Part shown: positions 1 to 6,191 of the stretch, in pieces | Layout: every line of letters starts with the position of its first letter | Numbering within the stretch: the first letter of the stretch is position 1 | From: Candidatus Krumholzibacteriota bacterium | Lineage (GTDB): Bacteria > Krumholzibacteriota > Krumholzibacteriia > Krumholzibacteriales > Krumholzibacteriaceae | Assembly (NCBI GenBank): GCA_030613345.1 | Contig: JAUWMD010000105.1 | Location: 1-8,385 of the forward strand | Direction of reading: 5' to 3' | Length of the DNA stretch: 8,385 nt | Program-made: the position numbers and the translations under genes | The notes under the pieces: model-generated | The model's database searches: none | What the model was told of the DNA's origin: nothing | The model's input: the letters and a program-made list of their open reading frames with translations, nothing else

Positions 1-1
1 C

Positions 2-553
2 GTCAACGAGATCGCGCGAACCACCGCCGAGATCATCTACGACGCGAACATTGCTGTTGATGAGACTGCCGATGCGATCAGGGAAGCATTACTCGAAAAT
101 AACAAGATGCTGCTGAAAGGCATCAGGACAATGCGCGACTACCAGCTGCACACAGTGATGAGTATAGAGTATATCGCCAGATATCGCAGGGGCGAAAAGG
201 CGGCGCTTGATACCCTTCTTGCCATGCAGCCATCGCTGAAAGAGGTCATAAGCTCAACAACCAGACCCACCGCCAAGGACATGCGCGCGATCGAGGACCG
301 GCTCCTCTATCTGCTTAAAAACATGCACGACATCAGGGCACAGATGATGCCGGACCTCGAGCTCTACTGGAAGCAGCAGCGTGAACTAGACGAGCTGACC
401 AAGATGTACAAAGCGGCCCTCCGCAAGGCGAATGTGACGATGATCGCCTGGTCGAGGGCTCATCAGCGACTCGCTGCGGGTATCACCGATCCGGCGAAGA
501 TCGACGTGCTGGGGCTGGCGAGGAAGGCGGCTGGAGCGGCGTCGCCGCTGTAG
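2..553 (+). CDS. 3' end of an unrecognised helix-rich protein (5' end outside window)
   Basis: The reading frame is open from the left window edge to a TAG stop, giving at least 183 residues. An ATG at 107 is in frame but has no Shine-Dalgarno sequence before it. The residues before it (VNEIARTTAEIIYDAN...) look just as coding, so the true start is probably upstream of the window. The visible part is charged and predicted to be almost entirely alpha-helical, with no signal peptide or membrane segment. A charged, coiled-coil-prone stretch (ELYWKQQRELDELTKMYKAA) lies past the middle, and the tail is Ala/Gly-rich (LARKAAGAASPL). I do not recognise the family and give no function. The frame converges with the minus-strand maturase remnant. 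Coding status is fairly secure; function is unknown. Confidence 0.75.
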   Translation, partial: VNEIARTTAEIIYDANIAVDETADAIREALLENNKMLLKGIRTMRDYQLHTVMSIEYIARYRRGEKAALDTLLAMQPSLKEVISSTTRPTAKDMRAIEDRLLYLLKNMHDIRAQMMPDLELYWKQQRELDELTKMYKAALRKANVTMIAWSRAHQRLAAGITDPAKIDVLGLARKAAGAASPL

Positions 554-741
554 GCAGGCACAGGGGCTGGATCAGAAGAAATACTGCATCGAGATCACCG
601 CGGTGAAGAATCACGCAGGGTCATCGATTCCCCTTATCGGTACACTGACGATCATGACCCCCCTCTTCTTTCTTTGAAGAGGCTTCTGTGCTTCCGGGAG
701 AGTGTGTGGGGGAAGTTGCGGGTGGTGGTGGAGCGGCAGGA
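554..741. other. Gene-poor stretch between two convergent units
   Basis: I see no convincing gene here. It contains a perfect 12-bp palindrome, TCACCGCGGTGA, at 595-606, and a 7-bp inverted repeat (CCTCTTC at 662-668, GAAGAGG at 676-682, 7-nt loop). Neither is followed by a T-run that would make it a textbook terminator. The minus-strand frame of the maturase remnant runs on to about 652, but its sequence no longer resembles the family below position 742. Confidence 0.5.
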
Positions 742-996
742 GCGGTCGTGGAGCTCCTCCGGCCCATCGAGGCTCAGGCCGACGAGAAAGTCGTTTTTCT
801 TCAGGAACCGGCACCAATCATCGTCAAGCGGCGTGCCGTTCGTCTGGAGGGTGTTCCTGACCGGCTTGCCCTTCGCGTATTTCTTCTCCAGTTTCAGGGC
901 CTTTTCGAAGAACTCGATCCCCATCAGGGTCGGCTCCCCGTCCGGGTACATGGCTTCCTTCTCGAGATAGAAACAGTACTCGCAGCGGAGGTTGAG
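742..996 (-). pseudogene. Remnant of a second anaerobic sulfatase maturase (anSME)
   Basis: The minus strand reads LNLRCEYCFYLEKEAMYPDG, then EPTLMGIEFF..., then LQTNGTPLDDDWC..FLKKNDFLVGLSLDGPEELHDR. This matches the radical-SAM core of the intact maturase in this window from about its residue 30 to residue 147. About 39 of 61 residues are identical over the EFF...HDR block. Three lesions are visible. The first Cys of the CxxxCxxC cluster motif is replaced by Leu, with an in-frame TAA just before it (997-999). About 33 codons are missing in frame between the FYLEKEA and EPTL blocks. Homology stops abruptly after HDR, so about two thirds of the protein, including the SPASM cluster domain, is absent. 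It cannot be a working maturase. It differs too much from the intact gene to be a recent copy and looks like the remains of a separate, more canonical anSME lineage. Confidence 0.85.
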
Positions 997-1098
997 TTAC
1001 CCTACTGCGATTCAACGATTATTCTGTATTACAGCGAAGTGTTCAGTTCGTCAATCTGCGTATGATGATCAGTAAAAGAAACTGCTCGACCATCCGGT

Positions 1099-2124
1099 CT
1101 ATTCGAGTTCGAACGGATATATCGACTTCCAGTCCTTTTTCATGTCGACAACGGTCCATCCCATCTCGTCAGCCTCATCGAGCGCCTTGTCCAGCCGGCC
1201 GACATGTGATTTCCTGTCATAGGCCCATTCCCTCGCGGCATCTGTATGATGGACCAGGACCATCAATCTCCTGCCTGCGCCTGCGCTGGTCCACTGAAGC
1301 ATCTGCAGGTCGCCGTCCGAGTTTCCGAAAGCAGCTATCGGCCTGCGTCCTATGAATTTGTGTATCCCGACCGGCTTTCCCTCCTTGTCGTCGATGAAAT
1401 CAAGCTCGGGAAGCCTCACAAGCACCGGGGTGTCGCCATGCATCTCGAACTCCGTCTTTATGCTGCTTCCAATGACATTCTCAGGAGGTATACCGTATAC
1501 ATCATCGACCCAGGGCCTCATAAATTCGATGCCGCCCCCGGAGACGATGAAGACCTTGAAATCGTTGGCACGAAGGTAAGAGAGAAGCTCGAGCATCGGC
1601 TGAAAGACCAGGTCGGTGTACGGCCTGTCGAAACGGGAGTGCCTCGCCGTTGCGATCCACTTCTTCACGATCTCCTCGAATTCGGTCGTGGTATTCCCGG
1701 CATGAGTCGCCATGACAAGCTGCACCAGACCCTTTTCCCCCGACTCTGCCAGAGCTTCCATGTCATCATCGAGTACGGCCTTGAAAGGCTGTGTCGTCTC
1801 CCATTCAGGATGCTGCGGGGCAAGTGCCTTGACGCGGTCGATGGCAAAGAAAAGCTGGAAATAGACGGGGCTCTCCGACCAGAGAGTGCCGTCGTTATCG
1901 AATACCGCGACGCGCTCAGTGGGCGTTACATAGTCAGTACCGGACTCGTCTATCACGGCATCCACGAAATCGACTATCGCCTGTCTGGACGCGCCGTCCT
2001 TCCACGATGGCAGAGGATCGCCAGTGTCTCCCTGCTGACTGACGGAATCGACCGAACACCCCGCCACCAGTATAAAAGCCGCCACTATGAATGCGGCGCT
2101 GAATCTGGAAATAGTGCGGATCAT
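1099..2124 (-). CDS. HAD-superfamily phosphohydrolase, predicted lipoprotein
   Basis: This is a 341-residue exported HAD hydrolase, probably a phosphomonoesterase; the substrate is unknown. A longer frame begins at 2187. I chose the ATG at 2124 because a strong Shine-Dalgarno (AAGGGGG) precedes it by 5 nt and it starts a clean lipoprotein signal: a short basic N-terminus, a hydrophobic stretch, then the lipobox LVAGC with Cys23. HAD motif I is FDNDGT, with nucleophile Asp76 and acid/base Asp78. Motif II is IVSGGG (Ser195). A Lys near 256 may serve as motif III. Motif IV is GNSDGDLQM (residues 267-275), with Asp270 and Asp272 as likely Mg2+ ligands. A helical cap of about 110 residues sits between motifs I and II. 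Asp at motif I +2 favours phosphatase over dehalogenase activity. It follows the sulfatase by 116 nt on the same strand and, like it, would work outside the cytoplasm, so the two may act on related substrates. Confidence 0.85.
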   Translation of the reverse strand: MIRTISRFSAAFIVAAFILVAGCSVDSVSQQGDTGDPLPSWKDGASRQAIVDFVDAVIDESGTDYVTPTERVAVFDNDGTLWSESPVYFQLFFAIDRVKALAPQHPEWETTQPFKAVLDDDMEALAESGEKGLVQLVMATHAGNTTTEFEEIVKKWIATARHSRFDRPYTDLVFQPMLELLSYLRANDFKVFIVSGGGIEFMRPWVDDVYGIPPENVIGSSIKTEFEMHGDTPVLVRLPELDFIDDKEGKPVGIHKFIGRRPIAAFGNSDGDLQMLQWTSAGAGRRLMVLVHHTDAAREWAYDRKSHVGRLDKALDEADEMGWTVVDMKKDWKSIYPFELE

Positions 2125-2129
2125 CGTAT

Positions 2130-2136
2130 CCCCCTT
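2130..2136 (-). promoter_or_regulatory. Shine-Dalgarno that fixes the HAD lipoprotein start
   Basis: On the minus strand AAGGGGG is followed by a 5-nt spacer and ATG at 2124. The upstream in-frame ATG at 2187 has no such site and lies inside a GC-rich stem-loop. The downstream start also places the lipoprotein signal peptide at the very N-terminus. Confidence 0.7.
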
Positions 2137-2175
2137 GATCATCTTATTATCGAGATGTGAAATGCCGTAACGAAG

Positions 2176-2207
2176 CGGGGCGAACATCAGGCATGATATC
2201 CGCCCCG
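2176..2207 (-). terminator. Stem-loop between the sulfatase and HAD genes (possible attenuator)
   Basis: CGGGGCG and CGCCCCG form a 7-bp GC-rich stem. Inside it, ATCA-TGCC-TGAT can extend the hairpin across a 3x3 internal loop. There is no U-tract on the HAD side, so it is not a strong intrinsic terminator. It lies in the leader of the HAD gene if translation starts at 2124, and may partly terminate transcription, stabilise the upstream message or tune expression. Confidence 0.35.
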
Positions 2208-2225
2208 ACTGTCATCTGTCATCAG

Positions 2226-2237
2226 GGCCTTTCGGCC
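2226..2237 (-). other. Small GNRA-tetraloop hairpin after the sulfatase stop
   Basis: GGCC-GAAA-GGCC begins 3 nt after the sulfatase TAA on the minus strand. A 4-bp GC stem closed by a GAAA tetraloop is unusually stable for its size and could protect the 3' end of a processed message. It is short enough to be chance and has no U-tract. Confidence 0.3.
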
Positions 2238-2240
2238 ATA

Positions 2241-3830
2241 TTAATGCGTACCACCTGACTCCAGCTTCTCCATCACCTTGTCGAGACTGAAGCTCGCCGC
2301 CTTCTGGCGCGGCGGGTAGTCCTTGAATGTCGCGAGGAATTTCCCCACGTAAGCCTGTGCCGGAATAAACAGGTAGGCACGGTCGAGCAGCCAGTCATAA
2401 TACGTATTGGAGGTCTTCTGGGACCGCTCATAGGGATCGCGTCGCAGGTTGAATATCAGCGGGACGCGAAGGGGAACAAAGGGCTCCGCCCAGCACTGGA
2501 ACGTCGCCTCCACACGCTGCTCCATGAAGATGACCTTCCAGTCATTATATCGCAGCGCCGTCAGGTCACCGTCGTCAGAGAAGTAGAAGATCTCGTGACG
2601 GGGACTCTCCTTTACCTCTCCCGTCAGAAGCGGCAGGATGTTGTATCCGTCTAAATGGACCTTGAATTTCTTGCCGCCCGCCTTCTTGCCCTTCAGCAGT
2701 TCCTTCTTTACGTCGGGATTCCCTGCCGCGGCCAGGAATGTGGGGAGCCAGTCCATCCCGCTGACGATCTCGTTGCAGACCGAGCCTGCCTCGATATGCC
2801 CGGGCCAGCGTACCAGGGCGGGCACTCGCCAGCCGCCCTCCCAGTTCGTGTTCTTCTCGCCCCGGAACGGCGTACTGGCCGCATCGGGCCAGGTGTTGTA
2901 ATGCGGACCGTTGTCTGTGCCGTACATCACAATGGTGTTCTCGGCGATGCCGAGTTTATCCAGCAGGTCGAGAAGCTGCCCGACATGCATGTCGTGTTCG
3001 ACCATGCCGTCGCTGTACTCGTCCTGTCCCGATATCCCGCGAAGCTCGGATTTCACGTGCGTGCGGAAGTGCATTCGCGTTCCGTTCCACCAGACGAAGA
3101 AGGGCTTGCCGTCCTTGTGCTGACGCTCGATAAAATCGATCGCCGCCGCGACGGTCTCATCGTCCACGGTCTCCATGCGCTTCTTTGTCAGCGGCCCTGT
3201 ATCCTCGATCTTGCCGCCGGCAAATGAGTGGATGACTCCCCGCGGGCCGAATTTCTCGTGAAATTCGGGATTCTTCGGGTAGTCCTCGTTTTCCGGTTCT
3301 TCTTCCGCGTTGAGATGGTAGAGATTGCCGAAGAACTCGTCGAAGCCGTGGTTTGACGGCAGATGCTCATCCCTGTCGCCGAGATGGTTCTTGCCGAACT
3401 GTCCCGTGGCATACCCCATCGGTTTCAGCAATTCAGCTATGGTCGGATCCTTTTCGCTGAGACCTTCTTTCGCGCCGGGCAGTCCGACCTTGCTCAGGCC
3501 GGTGCGGAAGACACTCTGGCCGGTGATAAACGACGAGCGACCCGCAGTGCAGCTCTGCTCGGCGTAGTAGTCGGTAAAAAGCATGCCTTCTCTGGCGACC
3601 CTGTCGATGTTCGGGGTCTGATATCCCATCAGACCCCTCGTGTAGGCGCTGATGTTGCCTATGCCGATATCGTCACCCCAGATCACGAGGATGTTCGGCT
3701 TCTTCGCGGCGGGCGGGGTCTCGGCCCTGACCTTCTGCGGTGACGCCGCCAGAACCGAAGCGGTGGCGAGGACAGCCCCCACCATCGCCCAGGTGCCGGC
3801 GCTCTTCAGATTCTTCGGCGAACTTCTCAT
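2241..3830 (-). CDS. Secreted Cys-type sulfatase (arylsulfatase family)
   Basis: Formylglycine-dependent sulfatase of 529 residues, a usual length, hydrolysing a sulfate ester in the periplasm or outside the cell; the substrate cannot be read from sequence. The N-terminus is a Sec signal: basic start, hydrophobic stretch at about 14-29, likely cleavage after KVRA (residue 36). The alkaline-phosphatase-like core starts at NILVIWGDD, with metal ligands Asp53 and Asp54. The active-site signature is SCTAGRSSFITGQ: Cys94 is the residue converted to formylglycine and Arg98 stabilises it. GKNHLGD supplies Lys147 and His149. GTDNGPH supplies Asp306 and Asn307, the other metal ligands. A C-terminal subdomain (about 390-529) ends the protein. 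The Cys, rather than Ser, still fits anSME, which can modify both types, and an anSME lies two genes upstream. A strong Shine-Dalgarno (AGGAGG, 5-nt spacer) supports the start. No motif of an oxygen-dependent formylglycine-generating enzyme was seen here. Confidence 0.93.
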   Translation of the reverse strand: MRSSPKNLKSAGTWAMVGAVLATASVLAASPQKVRAETPPAAKKPNILVIWGDDIGIGNISAYTRGLMGYQTPNIDRVAREGMLFTDYYAEQSCTAGRSSFITGQSVFRTGLSKVGLPGAKEGLSEKDPTIAELLKPMGYATGQFGKNHLGDRDEHLPSNHGFDEFFGNLYHLNAEEEPENEDYPKNPEFHEKFGPRGVIHSFAGGKIEDTGPLTKKRMETVDDETVAAAIDFIERQHKDGKPFFVWWNGTRMHFRTHVKSELRGISGQDEYSDGMVEHDMHVGQLLDLLDKLGIAENTIVMYGTDNGPHYNTWPDAASTPFRGEKNTNWEGGWRVPALVRWPGHIEAGSVCNEIVSGMDWLPTFLAAAGNPDVKKELLKGKKAGGKKFKVHLDGYNILPLLTGEVKESPRHEIFYFSDDGDLTALRYNDWKVIFMEQRVEATFQCWAEPFVPLRVPLIFNLRRDPYERSQKTSNTYYDWLLDRAYLFIPAQAYVGKFLATFKDYPPRQKAASFSLDKVMEKLESGGTH

Positions 3831-3871
3831 CCTTTCCTCCTGTCCTTTACTGCTGGATTAACGAATTTCAT
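3827..3871 (-). CDS. Possible 14-codon leader ORF overlapping the sulfatase start
   Basis: ATG at 3871 opens a 14-codon frame (MKFVNPAVKDRRKG). Its TGA overlaps the sulfatase ATG as ATGA, the same arrangement as between the anSME and chaperone genes. The sulfatase Shine-Dalgarno (3836-3841) lies inside it. Its own ribosome site is poor: the nearest purine run, AGGG, is about 14 nt upstream. If translated, it could couple sulfatase initiation to upstream translation. It may be chance. Confidence 0.25.
   Translation of the reverse strand: MKFVNPAVKDRRKG
3836..3841 (-). promoter_or_regulatory. Sulfatase Shine-Dalgarno
   Basis: AGGAGG lies 5 nt before the sulfatase ATG on the minus strand. This near-perfect site predicts efficient initiation independent of the chaperone gene, which ends 94 nt upstream. 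A second, orphan AAAGGAGG sits further up at about 3896-3903, with no ATG, GTG or TTG at normal distance. Confidence 0.75.
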
Positions 3872-3924
3872 TGATAGATCGTTATCCCTATCGCTCCTCC
3901 TTTAGCTGATGACGTAGTTCATAA

Positions 3925-4686
3925 TCATTCCTTTTTGCCATTTATGTCAAGCAGATAATCCAGTGTCCTCTCCGCGAGAATGAATCTCGAGATCCGCGAC
4001 AGGCCTCCGTTGCGAAGCAGGTGCTTTTTAAGTGAGGAGGAATCCGTCCCATGAGCCCGCGCTATCTGCTCGATCCGTTCGTCGACATCCCTGTCGTCTA
4101 CCTCGATACCGTCCCTGCGGGCAATCTCGCCCAGGATCAGGAGCAGCTTCACCCTGCTGAGGGCGGCTTTCCACTCCTCGTCTCCCGGTCTCGATTGATC
4201 ATCTCCATCGAACGACAGTTCCTGCCTGACCATCTCATCGGGTATATCGATCGCAGTCTTTTCGAGCAGCTGCATCGATATCTCGTCGCGCATCCCTCCG
4301 TCCGAATCCGATGTCAGAGTGAGCGAGTCATAATCGGAAAGATCGAACCCGGGAAGCTCGGTGAACTCCGCCGTGAAACAAAACGGCTCGCCGCGCTCGA
4401 TGGACATCTCAGTGATCGAGACAGGACCGGTGGTCGTTATCCCCTCCCCCTCGAGGGCCTGCCTGCTGACACGACGCACGCACCGGGCGCCGACGTCGTC
4501 GAGCAGAGGGCGCTCGTAATGCTTCTCGATCCTTGCCCTCGGAGCCTTTCCCGTCCTGAATCCGGGAATGGGCAGCTTCGCGTATTCGGAGAGGAGATCG
4601 TCGTAGTCCGACTGTACCCTCTCCCACTCCACCTCGACGCGGGCCTGCCTCCTGTGGTCCTCGATATCGCATATCGTTATCTTCAT
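3925..4686 (-). CDS. Trigger-factor-like chaperone lacking the PPIase domain
   Basis: A 253-residue protein with the outer domains of trigger factor, the ribosome-bound chaperone that shields nascent chains, but without its middle. Residues 1 to about 125 are the ribosome-binding N-domain. They carry the docking signature GFRTGKAP at 42-49, close to its place in bacterial trigger factor (about 43-50 in E. coli), where it contacts ribosomal protein L23. From about 132 the sequence goes straight into a trigger-factor C-domain (LLEKTAIDIPDEMVRQEL, then VKLLLILGEIARRDGIEVDDRDVDERI, ending ERTLDYLLDIN). The FKBP-type prolyl isomerase domain is absent and the C-domain is shortened; usual length is about 430-450. 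The ORF is clean, so this is a compact paralogue rather than a broken gene. There is no signal peptide, so it is cytoplasmic. Its ATG overlaps the anSME TGA (ATGA) and GAGGGAG lies 7 nt before it. Coupling to a sulfatase maturase suggests a client-specific role; the general tig gene would be elsewhere. Confidence 0.85.
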   Translation of the reverse strand: MKITICDIEDHRRQARVEVEWERVQSDYDDLLSEYAKLPIPGFRTGKAPRARIEKHYERPLLDDVGARCVRRVSRQALEGEGITTTGPVSITEMSIERGEPFCFTAEFTELPGFDLSDYDSLTLTSDSDGGMRDEISMQLLEKTAIDIPDEMVRQELSFDGDDQSRPGDEEWKAALSRVKLLLILGEIARRDGIEVDDRDVDERIEQIARAHGTDSSSLKKHLLRNGGLSRISRFILAERTLDYLLDINGKKE

Positions 4687-4700
4687 CGCGAGACTCCCTC
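4683..4700 (-). promoter_or_regulatory. ATGA stop/start overlap and internal ribosome site (anSME to chaperone)
   Basis: The anSME TGA (4685-4683) shares bases with the chaperone ATG (4686-4684). A Shine-Dalgarno GAGGGAG (4700-4694) lies within the last anSME codons, 7 nt before that ATG. This is the classic layout for termination-reinitiation coupling and points to a fixed ratio of the two proteins. Confidence 0.75.
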
Positions 4701-5948
4701 GACAGGCTCGTGACCCATCTCGCGCACTATCCGCTGGATATGCGGATCAATATGCCTGAAATACCTCTTCAGGCCCGAGCAGAGATAGTTCAGGCCCCTC
4801 TCGCCCTCGGGAGTGCGGATGAACCTGTTCTTGGGGCACTCCCCCGCGCAGGCGAACAGGTAATCGCACCGGCGGCACTGCCCCGGCAGCGAGGAATCCT
4901 TCGCATAGCCGAAGCCTTCCTGCCTCTCCGAGAAGATCATTCGGTCGATCGGTTCATTCCGGATATTGCCCAGCCTGTATTCCGGGTAGACGTAATGGTC
5001 GCACGAATAGACGCTCCCGTCGTGCTCGATCGCGACTCCCTTGCCGCATATCGGCCCGAATATGCAGAGCGGCGATATCAGCCCCATCCACTGCGCGACG
5101 GCCGACTCGAAGAATGTGACGAAATGCCTGCCGATGTCCTTCGTACGCCACTCGTCGAAAATCGCTATGAGGAAATCGCCGTAGTCGTCGGGATCTACGC
5201 ACCAGTCCTCAACGATCGAGTTGGGAGTGCCCGGCCTCGCCCGCGGATCGTCCATGTCGGGCACGAGGAAATCGGACCATCTCTGCGGGGCGGTATCCCT
5301 GAATATCTTGGGCTCTGCGATCGGGATAAACTGCATCCTCTCAGGTCCGACCTCGTCGCGCAGAAAGCGGTAGACATCGAGCGGATGTTGCCCGGTGACC
5401 CGGTTTACGCAGCTCAGAGTGGCGAATCTGGTATTGTGCTTTCTGAGGAGTTTCGAGGCCCGGAAAACATCGTCGAAGCTCCCGCGGCCGTCCTTGTAGG
5501 TACGATAGCGGTCATGGAGCTCCTTCGGGCCGTCGATACTGAGGCCGACCAGGAAGTTGTTTTCGGCGAGAAACTCGCACCAGTCGTCATCGAGCAGGGT
5601 GCCGTTTGTCTGAACGTCGTTCTCGCAGCACATCCATGAGGGCGCGTATTTCTTCTCCAGCTCGACGACCTTCCGGAAAAAGTCGAGCCCCAGCAGCGTC
5701 GGTTCCCCTCCCTGCCATGAGAAGACGACCTCCTTGTAGTTCTGGCCCTCGATATACTGGCGGATGAACGACTCGAGGACCTCGTCGCTCATGCGCCACT
5801 GGCGGTCGGTCGAGAGAAGCTGTTCCTTGCTGAGGTAATAGCAGTACTCGCAGTCGAGGTTGCAGACCGGCCCGAGGGGCTTTGCCATCGCGTGCATCCT
5901 GATGACAGGCTTCCCCCTGAAAAGACGCCTTTTCTGGACTTCACCCAT
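4683..5948 (-). CDS. Anaerobic sulfatase-maturating enzyme (radical SAM/SPASM)
   Basis: A 421-residue maturase that oxidises the active-site Cys or Ser of a sulfatase to C-alpha-formylglycine, using S-adenosylmethionine and three [4Fe-4S] clusters in the cytoplasm. The radical-SAM cluster motif is CNLDCEYC (Cys29, Cys33, Cys36), followed by WQGGEPTL (78-85) and QTNGTLLDDDWC (113-124). The C-terminal SPASM region has all eight expected auxiliary-cluster cysteines: Cys295, 301, 316, 358, 361, 367, 371 and 390. CDH at 316-318 places Asp317 where the family has its proposed catalytic base. By motif content it should be fully active. Oddities are an N-terminal extension of about 17 residues and two adjacent cysteines (Cys107-Cys108) in a loop that is variable in the family. 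The annotated start has only a weak ribosome site; ATGs at codons 18 and 21 are alternatives. The downstream sulfatase is its obvious substrate. Confidence 0.92.
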   Translation of the reverse strand: MGEVQKRRLFRGKPVIRMHAMAKPLGPVCNLDCEYCYYLSKEQLLSTDRQWRMSDEVLESFIRQYIEGQNYKEVVFSWQGGEPTLLGLDFFRKVVELEKKYAPSWMCCENDVQTNGTLLDDDWCEFLAENNFLVGLSIDGPKELHDRYRTYKDGRGSFDDVFRASKLLRKHNTRFATLSCVNRVTGQHPLDVYRFLRDEVGPERMQFIPIAEPKIFRDTAPQRWSDFLVPDMDDPRARPGTPNSIVEDWCVDPDDYGDFLIAIFDEWRTKDIGRHFVTFFESAVAQWMGLISPLCIFGPICGKGVAIEHDGSVYSCDHYVYPEYRLGNIRNEPIDRMIFSERQEGFGYAKDSSLPGQCRRCDYLFACAGECPKNRFIRTPEGERGLNYLCSGLKRYFRHIDPHIQRIVREMGHEPVEGVSR

Positions 5949-6009
5949 ATGTCCGTATTCCAGGAATTAGATAGATCACTGATTTGATGGTTTATCCATA
6001 CGCATTCTC

Positions 6010-6038
6010 ATCCTGAATCGGTTCCGGGGATATGTCAA
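6010..6038 (-). promoter_or_regulatory. Candidate promoter for the maturase-sulfatase operon
   Basis: On the minus strand a perfect -35 TTGACA (6038-6033) is followed, after 17 nt, by CAGGAT (6015-6010), which matches the -10 consensus at 3 of 6 positions. It lies about 60 nt before the anSME start. The spacer contains one copy of the GAATCGGTT repeat, so a repressor site is conceivable. Confidence 0.4.
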
Positions 6039-6165
6039 TGAGGAATCCTCTTCTAGACCTCGAACACGTCCCTGACCTGTATTAACTGATATACCTGCAA
6101 TAACAATATTTCTTCGGAATCGGTTTTGATGTACAATCAAGCCCTGATTCATTCTATATAATCGG
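6015..6165. repeat. Repeated AATCGG motif in the divergent control region
   Basis: GAATCGGTT occurs at 6015-6023 and again at 6117-6125. A related AATCGGCTT starts at 6160. The first copy overlaps the spacer of the minus-strand promoter candidate, and the third overlaps the TATAAT of the plus-strand candidate. This could be a shared operator for both divergent units. Copies are short, and chance is not excluded. Confidence 0.3.
6157..6162 (+). promoter_or_regulatory. Candidate -10 box for the secreted repeat protein
   Basis: A consensus TATAAT lies 29 nt before the ATG at 6192. No good -35 element is seen at 16-18 nt spacing (the region reads CAATCA), so an activator or a non-standard sigma factor may be needed. 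A Shine-Dalgarno-like GGGGGAG (6176-6182) sits between the box and the start codon, 9 nt before the ATG. Confidence 0.35.
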
Positions 6166-6191
6166 CTTCACTTCCGGGGGAGTGTTTTGAC

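Noticed and set aside
611..655. A 14-codon minus-strand ORF (MIVSVPIRGIDDPA) preceded by a purine-rich run
   Set aside because: Too short, and no neighbour, conservation or motif supports it; the purine run belongs to the decayed maturase tail.
688..1065. Plus-strand open frame over the maturase remnant
   Set aside because: The opposite strand shows clear anSME homology; this translation is low-complexity and unmatched.
554..1098. Mobile element responsible for the maturase remnant
   Set aside because: No transposase or integrase coding, terminal inverted repeats or target-site duplications were seen around it.
1246..2160. Long plus-strand open frame (304 codons) opposite the HAD gene
   Set aside because: It mirrors the HAD gene, which has full catalytic motifs and a lipobox; the antisense translation has no recognisable domain and no ribosome site.
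3925..4686. The short trigger-factor-like gene as a truncated pseudogene
   Set aside because: The frame is intact, both outer domains are present with a clean junction, the docking motif is preserved, and the start is coupled to the anSME stop with a good ribosome site.
4710..5639. Long plus-strand open frame (309 codons) opposite the maturase
   Set aside because: The minus strand carries all radical-SAM and SPASM cysteines; the antisense frame is a by-product of GC-rich codon use.
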